From Streptomyces canus (GTDB lineage Bacteria > Actinomycetota > Actinomycetes > Streptomycetales > Streptomycetaceae), in contig NZ_JAUSYQ010000002.1 of NCBI RefSeq assembly GCF_030816965.1, forward strand, positions 8,732,001 to 8,796,000: 64,000 nucleotides of DNA, read 5' to 3'. Position 1 is the stretch's first letter. The number at the start of each line of letters is the position of its first letter. Below the pieces are notes generated by a model, which saw only the letters and a list, made by a program, of their open reading frames with translations, was not told the origin of the DNA and did no database searches. This document shows positions 17,595 to 26,584 of this stretch, piece by piece. The position numbers were made by a program, and so were the translations under genes.

Positions 17595-17889
17595 GTCGAC
17601 ATCCATTGAGTGGTTGGGAGGGCCATGGGGGAGTGGGGGGGGGGAGCAGCGGTCATGGTCCTGGCGATTTCCGAACGCGTCCACGGCCTGGAGCGGATTT
17701 CCGGAAGCTGCGCCGATGACGTGGTCGTCATCGCACGTCCGGCGCTGCGCTCCGTTTCCTTGTGGGAAGTGAGCCGTTTCACTTGCGGAAATAGATTTGC
17801 GCCAGCGTATGGGGGGCTGTGGGGCGTCGTGTTTGTTCTCGGGGACAAACTCGTCCTCGATAGCTGTACGGCCGACCAATGCGTCGGGC

Positions 17890-19521
17890 TCAGGCGCCGG
17901 GCGGCAGCCGCAGCTGGAGCATGGCCAGCAGTCGCTGGTCGGGGCGGCTCAGATCGAGACCTGTCAGTTCCTCGGCCCGGCGAATGCGGTAGCGCAGGGT
18001 GTTGCGGTGCACATGGAGTTGGGTGGCGGCCGCCAGGACGTCACCGAAGCAGTTGAGGTAGGCCAGCAGGGACTCGGCCAGTCGGCCCTGGTTCCGGCTG
18101 TCGTGCGCGACCAGCGCGGTCAGCCGTGAGTCCCGTATCTCGGGGTGGGCGGAGAGCAGCGTCAGCATTTCGCTGATCAGTACTTCGGCCTGGATGTCCG
18201 GCAGCGCCGCGACCTCGGCGGAGACCCCGGCGCCCATCATGGCGTCGAGGATGCGGTCGGCCTCGCGGCGCGACTCGGGGACCTGGCCGAGTCCGGACAC
18301 CAGGCAGCCGATCGAGCCGCGCAGCGGCAGGCCCAGGTGGCGGTGCGAGGCGTCGGTGATCTCCTGGGCCCAGCTGCGCAGCGTGTCCGTGTCGATGCTG
18401 CGGGGCAGCTGGGGCAGCAGCACATAGATGCGCGGGTCGAGCTGGGTGACCAGTGCGCTGCGGTGCCGGGCGGCGATCTGTACCGAGATGAGGTTGGTGA
18501 CCTCGGTGTGGGTCAGCTCCGGGGCGGTGACCGCCTCGGCGGTCCCGTACGAGAAGCCCAGGACGGCCGCCGGGCGGGCCGCGTCGAGACCCTGGTGGGT
18601 GGCCAGCGGCTGCGGCCCGGTGCTGCCCTCCAGCAGTCCGGCGAGCAGGGTCCGGGTGAGGGTCAGGTCGTCGGAGAGTTCCCGGCGGCGGCGCACCAGG
18701 TGGTGCGCGGCGACCCGGGCGGCGCCCAGCAGCGCCCGGTCCGAGTGCTCGGACAGCGGTGTCGAGCCCTCCTGCACCCAGATCGTCCCCAGCTGCCGCT
18801 CACCGGACCGGATGGCCACCGCCAGCCGGCGCCGGATGCCCAGCTCAGGGTGGCTGTCGATTCCGATCACCTTGTCGCTGGAGTGCAGATGCTGGAACAC
18901 GCCCCACTCGCGCAGCTTCGCCAGATAGGCCTCCGGTCCCTGCCAGCTGAGGATGGAGCGCCGACGCAGGTCGTCGATCTCGTCGGAGTCGGTGGAGCGG
19001 GAGTAGGCCAGCACGCGGTTGGCTGCGTCCTCGATGCTGACGATGCCGCCGGTCAGGACGGCGGTCGTCTGGGCGACTGAGAACAGGTCGCCCTCCTCGG
19101 CTCCTGCACCGTGGTCCCCCAGCGGGGCATCGCCGAGGGCGGCGCGGGCCAGCGCGTTGACCTGCTCCCAGCGTGCGTCGCTGCGCAGGGAGAGCAGGGC
19201 GACCCCGGCCTCGGCGGCGGTTTCGCTGAGGGCGGCGGCCTGACCGGCACCGTCCAGTTTGACGACGACGGCGGCGGCTGCGTCGCGCCCGGCGGCCCGC
19301 AGCGCGGGAAAGGCGGCCCGGCCACGGGCCCCGATGACGAGGACCAGCTCGCCAGGCTGCGCCGTCGGCGGGTCCTCGGGATCGAGCAGGGCCACGCCCT
19401 GGATCTCGACGTCCAGTCCGGCGGGAGCGGCCTGCACCTCCACCAGCGAGTCGCCCAGGGCCATCAGCAACTGGCGCAGGTTGACGCTCGCTGGGGGCGG
19501 AGAGACCGCGGCCGGATCCAT
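17890..19521 (-). CDS. PucR-family transcriptional regulator
   Basis: A 543-residue regulator. The N-terminal PucR-type domain (VNLRQLLMALGDSLVEV... with GELVLVIGARG) is followed by a GGDEF-like middle domain. The C-terminal HTH_30 carries VLAAATQLHVHRNTLRYRIR and RAEELTGLDLSRPDQRLL. The start is ATG at 19521 with AGAGGCGAC upstream. PucR/CdaR-type proteins activate purine, amino-acid or polyamine utilisation genes. The amino-acid permease downstream is the likely target here, which is inferred from adjacency. Confidence 0.85.
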   Translation of the reverse strand: MDPAAVSPPPASVNLRQLLMALGDSLVEVQAAPAGLDVEIQGVALLDPEDPPTAQPGELVLVIGARGRAAFPALRAAGRDAAAAVVVKLDGAGQAAALSETAAEAGVALLSLRSDARWEQVNALARAALGDAPLGDHGAGAEEGDLFSVAQTTAVLTGGIVSIEDAANRVLAYSRSTDSDEIDDLRRRSILSWQGPEAYLAKLREWGVFQHLHSSDKVIGIDSHPELGIRRRLAVAIRSGERQLGTIWVQEGSTPLSEHSDRALLGAARVAAHHLVRRRRELSDDLTLTRTLLAGLLEGSTGPQPLATHQGLDAARPAAVLGFSYGTAEAVTAPELTHTEVTNLISVQIAARHRSALVTQLDPRIYVLLPQLPRSIDTDTLRSWAQEITDASHRHLGLPLRGSIGCLVSGLGQVPESRREADRILDAMMGAGVSAEVAALPDIQAEVLISEMLTLLSAHPEIRDSRLTALVAHDSRNQGRLAESLLAYLNCFGDVLAAATQLHVHRNTLRYRIRRAEELTGLDLSRPDQRLLAMLQLRLPPGA

Positions 19522-19622
19522 GATTGTCGCCTCTGCTGGGAGCCACGTCGGAGATCTGATGCTATCCGGCCTGGCCGGGAGCACCGAACCGGAACCGTAG
19601 ACCGCGTTGGCGGCGGCCGAGC

Positions 19623-19955
19623 TCAGTGGCGCGGGGAGCGACGGACGGTCAGGACAGCGATGTCGTCGTGCCGGCGGTCGGCGTCGGCGAACGCGCGGGC
19701 GTCTTCGTACAGGGCCCGGGGAAGTTCGGGGGAGAGGCCGAGGTGCTTCGTCAGCCGCTCGTCGAGCGGGCAGAAGATGCCGTCGTGGGCGCGGGTCTCG
19801 GTGAGGCCGTCGGTGGTCAGCAGCAGCGTGGAGCCGGCCGGGAACGCGAACCAGTCCACGGTCGTGGGTTCGGCGGCAGTTCGGCGAGGCCGAGGGGGAC
19901 GCCGGAGTCCAGCGGTGGTGCGGTGACGTGGCCCTCGTGCATCAACCGGGGCGGA
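19623..19955 (-). pseudogene. SpoIIE/PP2C-type phosphatase, C-terminal fragment
   Basis: The tail of a SpoIIE-type serine phosphatase: TLLLTTDGLTETRAHDGIF, LSPELPRALYEDARAF and RRHDDIAVLTVRR. The preceding block RLMHEGHVTAPPLDSGVPLG is in another frame, so there is a frameshift near 19880. The N-terminal sensory part is gone; IS5-like sequence starts at about 19960. Such enzymes normally regulate anti-anti-sigma factors; this copy is dead. Confidence 0.75.
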
Positions 19956-19959
19956 ATGT

Positions 19960-20543
19960 GTCCGCAGTTGGCGCGACGAGGGAATCCTCGCCCAGCTCAA
20001 CTACGACCTGACCGGCCTGGCCCGCATCAAGGACGGCCGCAAGCCCGAACCGACCGCCACCGTGATCGACACCCAGAGCGTGAAGACCTCCACCAACGTA
20101 CCCCTGACCAGCCAGGGAACCGACGCCGCCAAGAAGATCGTCGGCAGGAAACGCGGCATCCTCACCGACACCATCGGCCTCATCCTCGCCGTGACCGTCA
20201 CCGCCGCCAGCCTCTCGGAAAACGCCCTGGGAATACGCCTCCTCGACCAGGCGAAGGAGAAGTACCCAACCATCTCCAAGAGTTGGGTCGACACCGGCTT
20301 CAAAATTGTCGTCATCGAACGCGGCGCCCGCCTCGGAATCGACGTCGAAGTAGTCAGCAGAAACCAGGATAAGCGCGCATTTGACGTCGTAAAGAGACAC
20401 TGGGTAGTAGAGCGAAGTATTGGTTGGATCACGATGCACCGCCGTCTCGCCCGCGACTACGAGACCCTCACCGCCAGTTTCGAAGCCATGATCCACATCG
20501 CCTCGATCGACGACCTCGCCAAACGCATAACGGACGAGACAGC
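19960..20543 (+). pseudogene. IS5-family transposase, C-terminal fragment
   Basis: This remnant begins WRDEGILAQLNYDLTGLARI and continues DTQSVKTSTNV, RKRGILTDTIGLILAVTVTA, WVDTGFK and KRHWVVERSIGWITMHRRLARDYE. These are the catalytic D and E blocks of an IS5-group DDE transposase. The N-terminal third is missing and the frame runs on without a stop into an integrase fragment, giving an artificial 719-codon ORF. No terminal repeat is visible. Confidence 0.8.
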
Positions 20544-21053
20544 ACAGATCGCCGCCCTGTGGCGCCTGGACGTCGCTCTGCGGGAGAAGACGTTCTGGAA
20601 GATGCTCTACGAGTCCGTCGCGCGGGCCGACGAGGTGCTGTGCCTGAACGTGGAAGATCTGTACCTGCAGGACAAGCGCGGGAAGATCACCGCCAAAGAC
20701 GGGGCGACGGAGTGGATTCACTGGCAGTCCGGCACCGCCCATCTCCTGCCCCGCCTCATCGCCCGGCGCACCCGCGGCCCCCTGTTCCTCACTGACCGCA
20801 AGGCCCCGGCAGGGACGCCGACGCTCGACGTGTGCCCGGAGACCGGCCGCGCCCGGCTCTCCTACCGCAGGGCTGAGGAGATCTTCGAGGAGAACACCCG
20901 GCTGCTGGCCAACCCGCTCGCCTCACCCGAAGACATCGAGGACCTGGACGGCTGGACACTCCACCGGCTTCGCTACAGCGCCCTCACACACGACGCCGAG
21001 GACGGCACGTCCACGCCGATGCTCTTGGCCCGCTCCCGCCACGCCTCCGTCCG
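20544..21053 (+). pseudogene. tyrosine recombinase/integrase fragment
   Basis: The catalytic half of an actinobacterial tyrosine integrase: LYESVARADEVLCLNVEDL (catalytic Arg), HLLPRLIARRTRGPLFLTDR, LDVCPETGRARLSYRRA and WTLHRLRYSALTH with AEDGTSTPMLLARSRHASVR. The chain is cut before the nucleophilic tyrosine, so it is inactive. It abuts the cut end of a P-type ATPase gene head-on at about 21053. Confidence 0.75.
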
Positions 21054-22191
21054 CCGGCGAGCCGTCGGTGGTGCGGATACGGCCGTCGAAGGAGTAGCCC
21101 TGCCCCGAGACCGTGAACCGGCGGCCGGCCAGCAGCAGCTCCCGCGCCGTCATCTGATTCAAGGTCAGCGTGCCGGTCTTGTCGGTGCAGATCTGCGAGG
21201 TACTGCCCAGGGTCTCCACCGATGCCAGTCTTTTGACGATCGCGCCTCGTTTGGCCATCCGTCCCGTCCCCATGGCCAGCGTGAAGGCCACGACGGCAGG
21301 CAGTCCTTCAGGGATGGCCGCGACCGCCAAGGACACGGCACTGACGAACAGGTCACCGAAATCCTGCCCGCGCACCAGCCCCAGGACGAAGACTGCGACG
21401 ATGACCACCCCGGAGACCCAGGCCAGGGTGCGGCTGAGGGCGTCGATCTGCCGCTGCAGCGGTGTCGGCCCCGGCTGGGCCTTTTGGAGCATGTCGGCGA
21501 TGCGGCCGGTCTCGCCAGCCATACCGGTGTCGGTGACCAGCACCTCCCCGCGACCGCGGGTGACCGCCGTGTTCATGTACACCGCGGTCACCCGGTCTGT
21601 CAGCGGCACCTCGGCCTCGACGGTGGCATCCGCCGACTTCGCCACCGCCAGGGCCTCACCCGTCAGGACGGATTCCTGCACCTCCAGCGAGCTCGACGAG
21701 AACAACCGGCCGTCGGCGGGCACCCGGTCCCCGGGCGCCAGGACCACCACGTCTCCGGGCACGAGTTCCTCGGCATTCAGCCGTGCCAGTCGGCCGTCAC
21801 GACGGACGGTGGCGGTCGTCACGGTCATCTGCCGCAGGGCATCCAGCGCCGCCTCGGCGCGAGACTCCTGAACAAACCCGATCATCGCGTTGAGCAATAC
21901 CACGACGACAATCGCCACCGGCGTCTCCCACTCCCGGGACACCACCAGGCTGACCGCCGCTGCAACCAGCAGGATGACGATCAGCAAGTCCTGAAACTGC
22001 CGGAGGAACGCCCGCCATCCGGGCTCTGCCGGAGCCTGCTCGAGCCGCTTCGGCCCATACTCCGCAAGCCGCCGGGCCGCCTCAGCCGACGACAGCCCCG
22101 AGGAAGGATCCACATCGAGCCCGGCGGCCACTTCACCGGCAGACAGAGCGTGCCAGGAGGGCGGCAGTCCCGCGCTCGTCGAAGGAGCCAT
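21054..22191 (-). pseudogene. cation-transporting P-type ATPase, truncated after the DKTGTLT motif
   Basis: From ATG 22191 the sequence has the cation-ATPase N-domain (GLSSAEAARRLAEYGPKRL), early membrane segments, the actuator motif ESVLTGEAL, the PEGLP membrane motif (AAIPEGLPAVVAFTLAMG) and the phosphorylation site CTDKTGTLTLNQM. It ends at about residue 380 of the roughly 900 usual for the family, so the nucleotide-binding domain and the last membrane segments are missing. The PMA1/PacL-like type suggests Ca2+, Mn2+ or Mg2+ transport. The break coincides with the integrase fragment. Confidence 0.8.
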
Positions 22192-22493
22192 GCACCCATT
22201 GTTTCCGCGACCGAGCGCTGACGCAGTGTGGGCGCAGCGTTGCGGGACCACGCTCCTACGCCGAGCCGCTGGCCGTGGAAACCGAGGACTCCTTCCGCCT
22301 GAAGCCGGCCGCCCCCGATCGCAACGTGCCATCCAAAACGGTTCAGACGGCCCGGTGCTGAGCTGCAACTACCGGTGATCGGTGGGCAGCCTCCCCTCCC
22401 GGGTGGCGGACCAGCCCATGCGATGGCCTCTTGATCGTTTGGCAGCAGGAAGTCGTCGGAGTGTACCTGGAAGGTAGGGAAGCGGGAGGTGTG
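22192..22493. promoter_or_regulatory. divergent intergenic region
   Basis: 302 bases separate the start of the truncated ATPase gene (minus) from the universal stress gene (plus). No gene is visible. Promoters for both are expected here, and GGGAGGTGTG immediately precedes the stress-protein start. Confidence 0.4.
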
Positions 22494-23381
22494 ATGAGCG
22501 GTCTGGTTGTGGTGTGCGTGGACGGTTCGGCCTCGGGCTTGGCCGCAGTAGAGGCAGCGGCGCGGGAGGCAGGGTGGCGCGGCGCAGGCTTGCGGCTGGT
22601 GCATGCGTTCATCTGGCCCGCCATGCACGTGCAACTGGGCCCGTCGCCGCTGGGCCCTCCTGAGGGTGGCTTGCGCAACATGGCGGAACGCCTGCTGACC
22701 GAGGCGGAGGAGCGCGCCCGGTCGGTGGCACCGGAGGTGGATATCTCCCGCGCTGTGGTGCCAGGGGAACCGCTGACGGTCCTACAGGCGCAATCGCGTG
22801 CCGCGGACCTCGTGGTTGTCGGGTCGCGCGGTATGGGAAGCTTCGTCGGGCTGATGGTGGGATCGACGGCGGTACATCTGGCGGCTCATGGCCGGTGCCC
22901 GGTTCTCGTCGTCCGCGAACAGGGCGAGGTTACAGGGCCGATCGTGGTGGGGGTCGACGGGTCCTCGGCTGGTGCCGGAGCGATTGCTTTCGCGTTGGCC
23001 GAGGCGGCGCTACGCGGGGTTGACATCGTTGCTCTGCACGCCTGGACCACCTGGAACGCACCGATTCCAGCGCCGCAGGATGAGGCGGTGCCGTACGCGA
23101 ACGAGCCGGAAGCGCTGGCCGCACAAGAGGGGCGTCTCCTGTCCGAGGCGCTCGCCGGCTACCAGGAGACGTACCCGGGCGTGAGCGTGAAGCACGAGGT
23201 TGTCCACGGTGGGACGCGGGAGGCGCTGATCGAGGCGAGCCGCAAGGCCCAGTTGCTGGTGGTCGGTGCACGCGGACGCGGCGGTTTTGCCGCACTGCTG
23301 CTCGGATCGGTGAGCCAGGCCATGCTGCATCATGCACACTGCCCAGTGGCGGTCGTCCGCAGCCCCGACAACAGCCTCTGA
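22494..23381 (+). CDS. universal stress protein, tandem UspA domains
   Basis: 295 residues with two Usp domains (about 3-145 and 150-290). Domain 1 has VVVCVDGSASGLAAVEAA and ends VVVGSRGMGSFVGLMVGSTA. Domain 2 has IVVGVDGSSAGAGAIAFA and VVGARGRGGFAALLLGSVS. The G-2x-G-9x-G(S/T) signatures indicate ATP-binding Usp domains. The start is ATG 22494 after GGGAGGTGTG. In Streptomyces such proteins are commonly linked to hypoxia or dormancy responses; its partner is not evident here. Confidence 0.9.
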   Translation: MSGLVVVCVDGSASGLAAVEAAAREAGWRGAGLRLVHAFIWPAMHVQLGPSPLGPPEGGLRNMAERLLTEAEERARSVAPEVDISRAVVPGEPLTVLQAQSRAADLVVVGSRGMGSFVGLMVGSTAVHLAAHGRCPVLVVREQGEVTGPIVVGVDGSSAGAGAIAFALAEAALRGVDIVALHAWTTWNAPIPAPQDEAVPYANEPEALAAQEGRLLSEALAGYQETYPGVSVKHEVVHGGTREALIEASRKAQLLVVGARGRGGFAALLLGSVSQAMLHHAHCPVAVVRSPDNSL

Positions 23382-23617
23382 CCGGCGCCAAGACCTCTCG
23401 GACGCGGACGGAACTGCGGCGCGGCATCGCTGTGCGTCGGACAGACCCCAAAGGGCGTGCGTGCGGTCAGCATCCGGCGAGGGACTGTGATCGACCATGT
23501 CCAGGCCGAACGGGGCCGGCAGGCCCGCGAGGACTTCGAGCGCACCAGCATCCTCGCTCCGGCCGTGAGGCTGATCGACCGGACGTGCAGACTGCCGCCT
23601 TGGACCTGGCAGCCTGA

Positions 23618-24091
23618 TCACCCCGCACTGCCGGCTGCGTCCCCGAGGGGGTCATCGGCCAAAGCAACCTTCACCTTGATCCGCTTGACGACCGGCTCGC
23701 GATGGACCTCGAAGCTCTGGCACACCGCCAGGACGATCTCCAGCCCGTGCTGGCCCACGCGCGTCGGGTCCGGCGGCCGGAGCACGGGCATCTTCGGCTC
23801 GGTGTCCCACACGGTGATCTCAACGGCGTCCCTGCTGAGCTCGAACGTCAGCAAGGAGGGCCCTGGAGCATACTTGCGGGCGTTGGTCACCAGCTCACTC
23901 ACCGCCAGCTCGATCATGCCCGCCGCCCGGCAGGACACCAGCACCTCGTGCTCGTCCTGCAATTCCAGCAGGAAAGACCGGGCCAGGAGACGGGCCTGGG
24001 CGATCTCCTCGCTGCCCTCGAACGCGGCGGAGACCGCAATCGGACAGTCTGGACGCAGCTGCTGACCCTGGTCTTGCTCAGCCAGCTTCAT
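23618..24091 (-). CDS. RsbW-like ATP-binding regulatory protein
   Basis: 157 residues with a HATPase_c fold: MIELAVSELVTNARKYAPG (N box), EITVWDTEPKMP (G1), and GQHGLEIVLAVCQSFEVH near the G2 region. The size and lack of a DHp domain fit the anti-sigma/serine-kinase family very abundant in Streptomyces. The cognate sigma or anti-anti-sigma factor is not adjacent; the SpoIIE relic 3.7 kb away was probably unrelated. 236 bases to the preceding gene hold nothing recognisable. Confidence 0.8.
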   Translation of the reverse strand: MKLAEQDQGQQLRPDCPIAVSAAFEGSEEIAQARLLARSFLLELQDEHEVLVSCRAAGMIELAVSELVTNARKYAPGPSLLTFELSRDAVEITVWDTEPKMPVLRPPDPTRVGQHGLEIVLAVCQSFEVHREPVVKRIKVKVALADDPLGDAAGSAG

Positions 24092-24530
24092 ACAGGCCGC
24101 TCACGTCCGAAGCGCCGTCCTTGCCCACCCCAACTACCCCTAAATCCTCACCACACTCCCCACCCGAAGGCCACACGGACGGTTACTCGACGTCTTCGCC
24201 ATGTCATGGCCGCATCAGAAAACACTAGGCCGAATCCGCCGGCGAAGCGGGCAGGTGCGATCGGCGGCGAGGCGCGAGTCGATGTGCCGACCAAACGGCC
24301 CGGGGATGTTCCACAGTCGTCCGAACAGTCAGCAGCCCCGTTCGTGTCCGCCATCCAGGTGACAGTGACCGGCCTTCAGGCACAGCCGTCGGACCTCGGG
24401 ATAGGGATGCATCTGCGCCTCTCAGCGTCCTGAACCCTGACGCGGCCCTTCGCTCGGAGGCCAGCTGCCCATTGGCAAGCCGCCGGACCTGACGGCGTCG
24501 TACGCTCCGCCGACCCGGAAGGCAGCAGCA
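24092..24530. other. non-coding gap
   Basis: 439 bases lie between two divergent genes. Both strands were read; frames present lack recognisable motifs. It probably holds the promoters for the flanking genes. Confidence 0.4.
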
Positions 24531-25169
24531 GTGGAGATCAACATTGTGGGCCCCGGAAACATGGGCCGCGCCATCGCCACCCGTGCTCTTGCAGGTGGCC
24601 ATGGCGTGTGCCTGGTCCACCCCGACGTCGAGCCTGCTCGGGCGCTGACCGAGGAACTCAAGCAGCAGTTCCCGGACGGACAGAGCGACTGGGCCGCTTC
24701 GGTGGAGGCAGCCGATGTCACCGTGCTCGCGCTGCCCTACGACGCGGCACTGCAGGTCGCGAGATCCGCTGCGGCCGCACTGGCCGGGCAGGTTCTCGTG
24801 GACATCTGCAACCCCATCGACTTCTCCACCATGGACGCGCGGGTGACACCCCCTGACAGCTCGGCGGCCGAGGAGATCCAGCAGATCGTCGGCACCGACG
24901 TGAAGGTCGTCAAAGCGTTCAACACCACCTTCGCCGGCCTGCTGGCGACAGGCGAGGGCCACAGCTTCCCGCTCGATGTCCTGATCGCCGGCGACGACTC
25001 CGCCGCCAAAGACAAGATCGCGGAGCTAGTCCGCTCCAGCGCGATGCGCCCGTTGGACGTAGGCCCGCTGCGCAGAGCTCAGGAGCTGGAGGCAATGGGA
25101 TTCCTCCACATCGCCATCCAGCAGCCACTCCAGCTGAACTGGCACAGCTCAATCAAGATCCTTCCCTAA
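24531..25169 (+). CDS. NADP-binding F420-reductase-like oxidoreductase
   Basis: 212 residues. A Rossmann fold begins at once with EINIVGPGNMGRAIATRAL, followed by VCLVHPDVEPARAL, DVTVLALPYDAALQVA, ILVDICNPIDF-like VLVDICNPIDFSTMD and VVKAFNTTFAGLLATG. The arrangement matches NADPH:F420 reductases and related NAD(P)-binding proteins. The GTG start at 24531 follows GGAAGG. The canonical G-x-G-x-x-G here reads G-P-G-N-M-G. Substrate is uncertain; some family members are F420-independent. Confidence 0.75.
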   Translation: MEINIVGPGNMGRAIATRALAGGHGVCLVHPDVEPARALTEELKQQFPDGQSDWAASVEAADVTVLALPYDAALQVARSAAAALAGQVLVDICNPIDFSTMDARVTPPDSSAAEEIQQIVGTDVKVVKAFNTTFAGLLATGEGHSFPLDVLIAGDDSAAKDKIAELVRSSAMRPLDVGPLRRAQELEAMGFLHIAIQQPLQLNWHSSIKILP

Positions 25170-25571
25170 CCGATCCCAGACAGAAGACCAAGGTGAACTG
25201 CAAGGTCAACACCGAGTGACCGTGCCGGGTCGCCCCATCCGCCGATGGCCGGACCGAACTCACCGGATTCGTCCAATCCCGTACGCACGGCTCTCGCCCG
25301 GTTGTAAGCCCCAGCCACCGACCTGCTCGGCCAGAGAGCCGCAGCAGTGAGGGACTGCGCCAAGCCACCGATGGGATTGCTCCTATCCGCCGCCAGCCTG
25401 GCCTTCTGCAGCCGATCACGTGCTGACTACATGCCGAGCAACACGTCGCCCAGCATGGGCACATCCTCAGAGGTGCCCATGACGGAACACCGACCTCCTG
25501 CTGCCAGGCGTACGGAAGGGATACGCTCCCTGTGCGAAACTCGACAAGCTCAAACTCGACACGTGGCTTGC
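25170..25571. other. gap with a possible unrecognised remnant
   Basis: About 400 bases. On the minus strand, codons with normal bias run through LQKARLAADRSNPIGGLAQ and ARAVRTGLDESGEFGP to LAVHLGLLSGIG at about 25166, but no good start is present and a stop breaks it upstream. I do not recognise the protein. It may be the tail of a gene whose 5' part has been lost. Confidence 0.3.
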
Positions 25572-25718
25572 CTAGTGAACGGAGGGCAGGTGCCATAGGC
25601 CAGCGGCGTACACCTGCCCGGCCCGCCGCGACAGCAGCACCTGTGGCCCGTCGGCGGTCTCCCGGCGCAGTATCAGGTGGACGTCCACCGGCTCGGTGTG
25701 CCGCTGCCCGCCGCTCAC
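25572..25718 (-). pseudogene. Nudix hydrolase N-terminal remnant
   Basis: GTG at 25718 overlaps the methyltransferase stop as GTGA, so this was the next gene of the operon. The 48 residues contain EPVDVHLILRRETADG, VLLSRRAG and YAAGLWHLPS, the first two strands of a Nudix domain. The frame hits TAG at 25572 just before the GGxxExGE Nudix box. Sequence beyond does not continue the domain, so the gene was cut by deletion or insertion. Confidence 0.65.
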
Positions 25719-26584
25719 CGCGTACCACCAGGACGCCGGGCGAGCAGAACCCTGAATGTCGCTTCCTCGACCAGAGACCTGTCCACCGCGTGGGTGTGGA
25801 GAAGGGCGAGGGCCTCGTCCTCGAACGCCTGGTGGCGTTCGGCGAAGAGCTCAGGAGCGGCGAAGGACGTGGTGCGCAGGTAGCCGAGTACCTCCTGCGG
25901 CGCCCAGGTGCGGGTCACGGGGAAAAGGTGTTCGGTGACGTCGTTGAACGCTGAGGCGGCGAGATCCTCCTCGTACGAGCGGCGGGGCTCGGCGTAGGAA
26001 CTGCGGGCGCCCGCCCGGCGCTCCTGGCCCAGGTAGAGCTGGATCAACTCGCGCAGCGCACGGGTCCAGTTGGCCTCGTGGGTCCACAGGCTCCCGTCGC
26101 CCATGATCGCCACTGCGGCACCCGGTGTGGCGACCCGGTCGGCCATCTCCAGGACCGCCGGACCGTCCATCCAGTGGTAAGACCGGCAGCAGGTGATCAG
26201 GTCCGGGCCGGAATCCGGTTCGCCCGGCAGTGTCGCGAGCGGCTCGTAGGCGTCGGCCGCCGCGTGGACCAGGGTGAGGGTGCAGTGGCCGAGCACGGGG
26301 GTGAGGGCTTGCCTGGCCTGATGCAGCATCTGCGGGCTGACGTCGACCGCTTCGATGTGCGTCAGGTCAGCGCCGGCAGACAGGAGCGCGAAGGGCACCT
26401 GCCCGGTTCCGGTGCCCAGGTCGAGCAGCACCGGGGACGGCCGGCCCCGCAGCGTGTCGGCGAGCAGGCGCACCGCCGCGTCCGGCAGGCCTGGGCGGTG
26501 GCGGGCGTACGTCAACGCCGCGCCCTCGAACATGGTCTCCTGCTCCGGCGAAAGGCCCGGAAGAGGCCCGTCGGGGTAGGTCAC
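25715..26584 (-). CDS. class I SAM-dependent methyltransferase
   Basis: 289 residues with a UbiE/Methyltransf_11 core. Motif I is VLLDLGTGTGQVPFALL, then IEAVDVSPQMLHQAR (acidic end of beta 2), DLITCCRSYHWMDGP and PGAAVAIMGDGSLW. A helical C-terminal part follows. It starts at ATG 26584, overlapping the upstream PCMT-like gene by ATGA, and its stop overlaps the broken Nudix start. Substrate is unknown; in this operon a small molecule carried by the two exporters is a reasonable guess. Confidence 0.8.
   Translation of the reverse strand: MTYPDGPLPGLSPEQETMFEGAALTYARHRPGLPDAAVRLLADTLRGRPSPVLLDLGTGTGQVPFALLSAGADLTHIEAVDVSPQMLHQARQALTPVLGHCTLTLVHAAADAYEPLATLPGEPDSGPDLITCCRSYHWMDGPAVLEMADRVATPGAAVAIMGDGSLWTHEANWTRALRELIQLYLGQERRAGARSSYAEPRRSYEEDLAASAFNDVTEHLFPVTRTWAPQEVLGYLRTTSFAAPELFAERHQAFEDEALALLHTHAVDRSLVEEATFRVLLARRPGGTR

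Noticed and set aside
17636..17645. Run of ten G residues upstream of the amino-acid permease
   Set aside because: It could suggest phase variation or a G-quadruplex, but it is a single run in a non-coding leader; it may also be a sequencing artefact.
20062..22221. A 719-codon plus-strand ORF
   Set aside because: It is a chimera of an IS5 fragment, an integrase fragment and sequence antisense to a P-type ATPase; none of its junctions looks like a natural protein.
23457..23620. RRGTVIDHVQAERG resembling the start of aspartate carbamoyltransferase regulatory chain
   Set aside because: Only about 15 residues agree, nothing after them fits PyrI, and actinobacteria do not normally have this chain. 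Probably chance.
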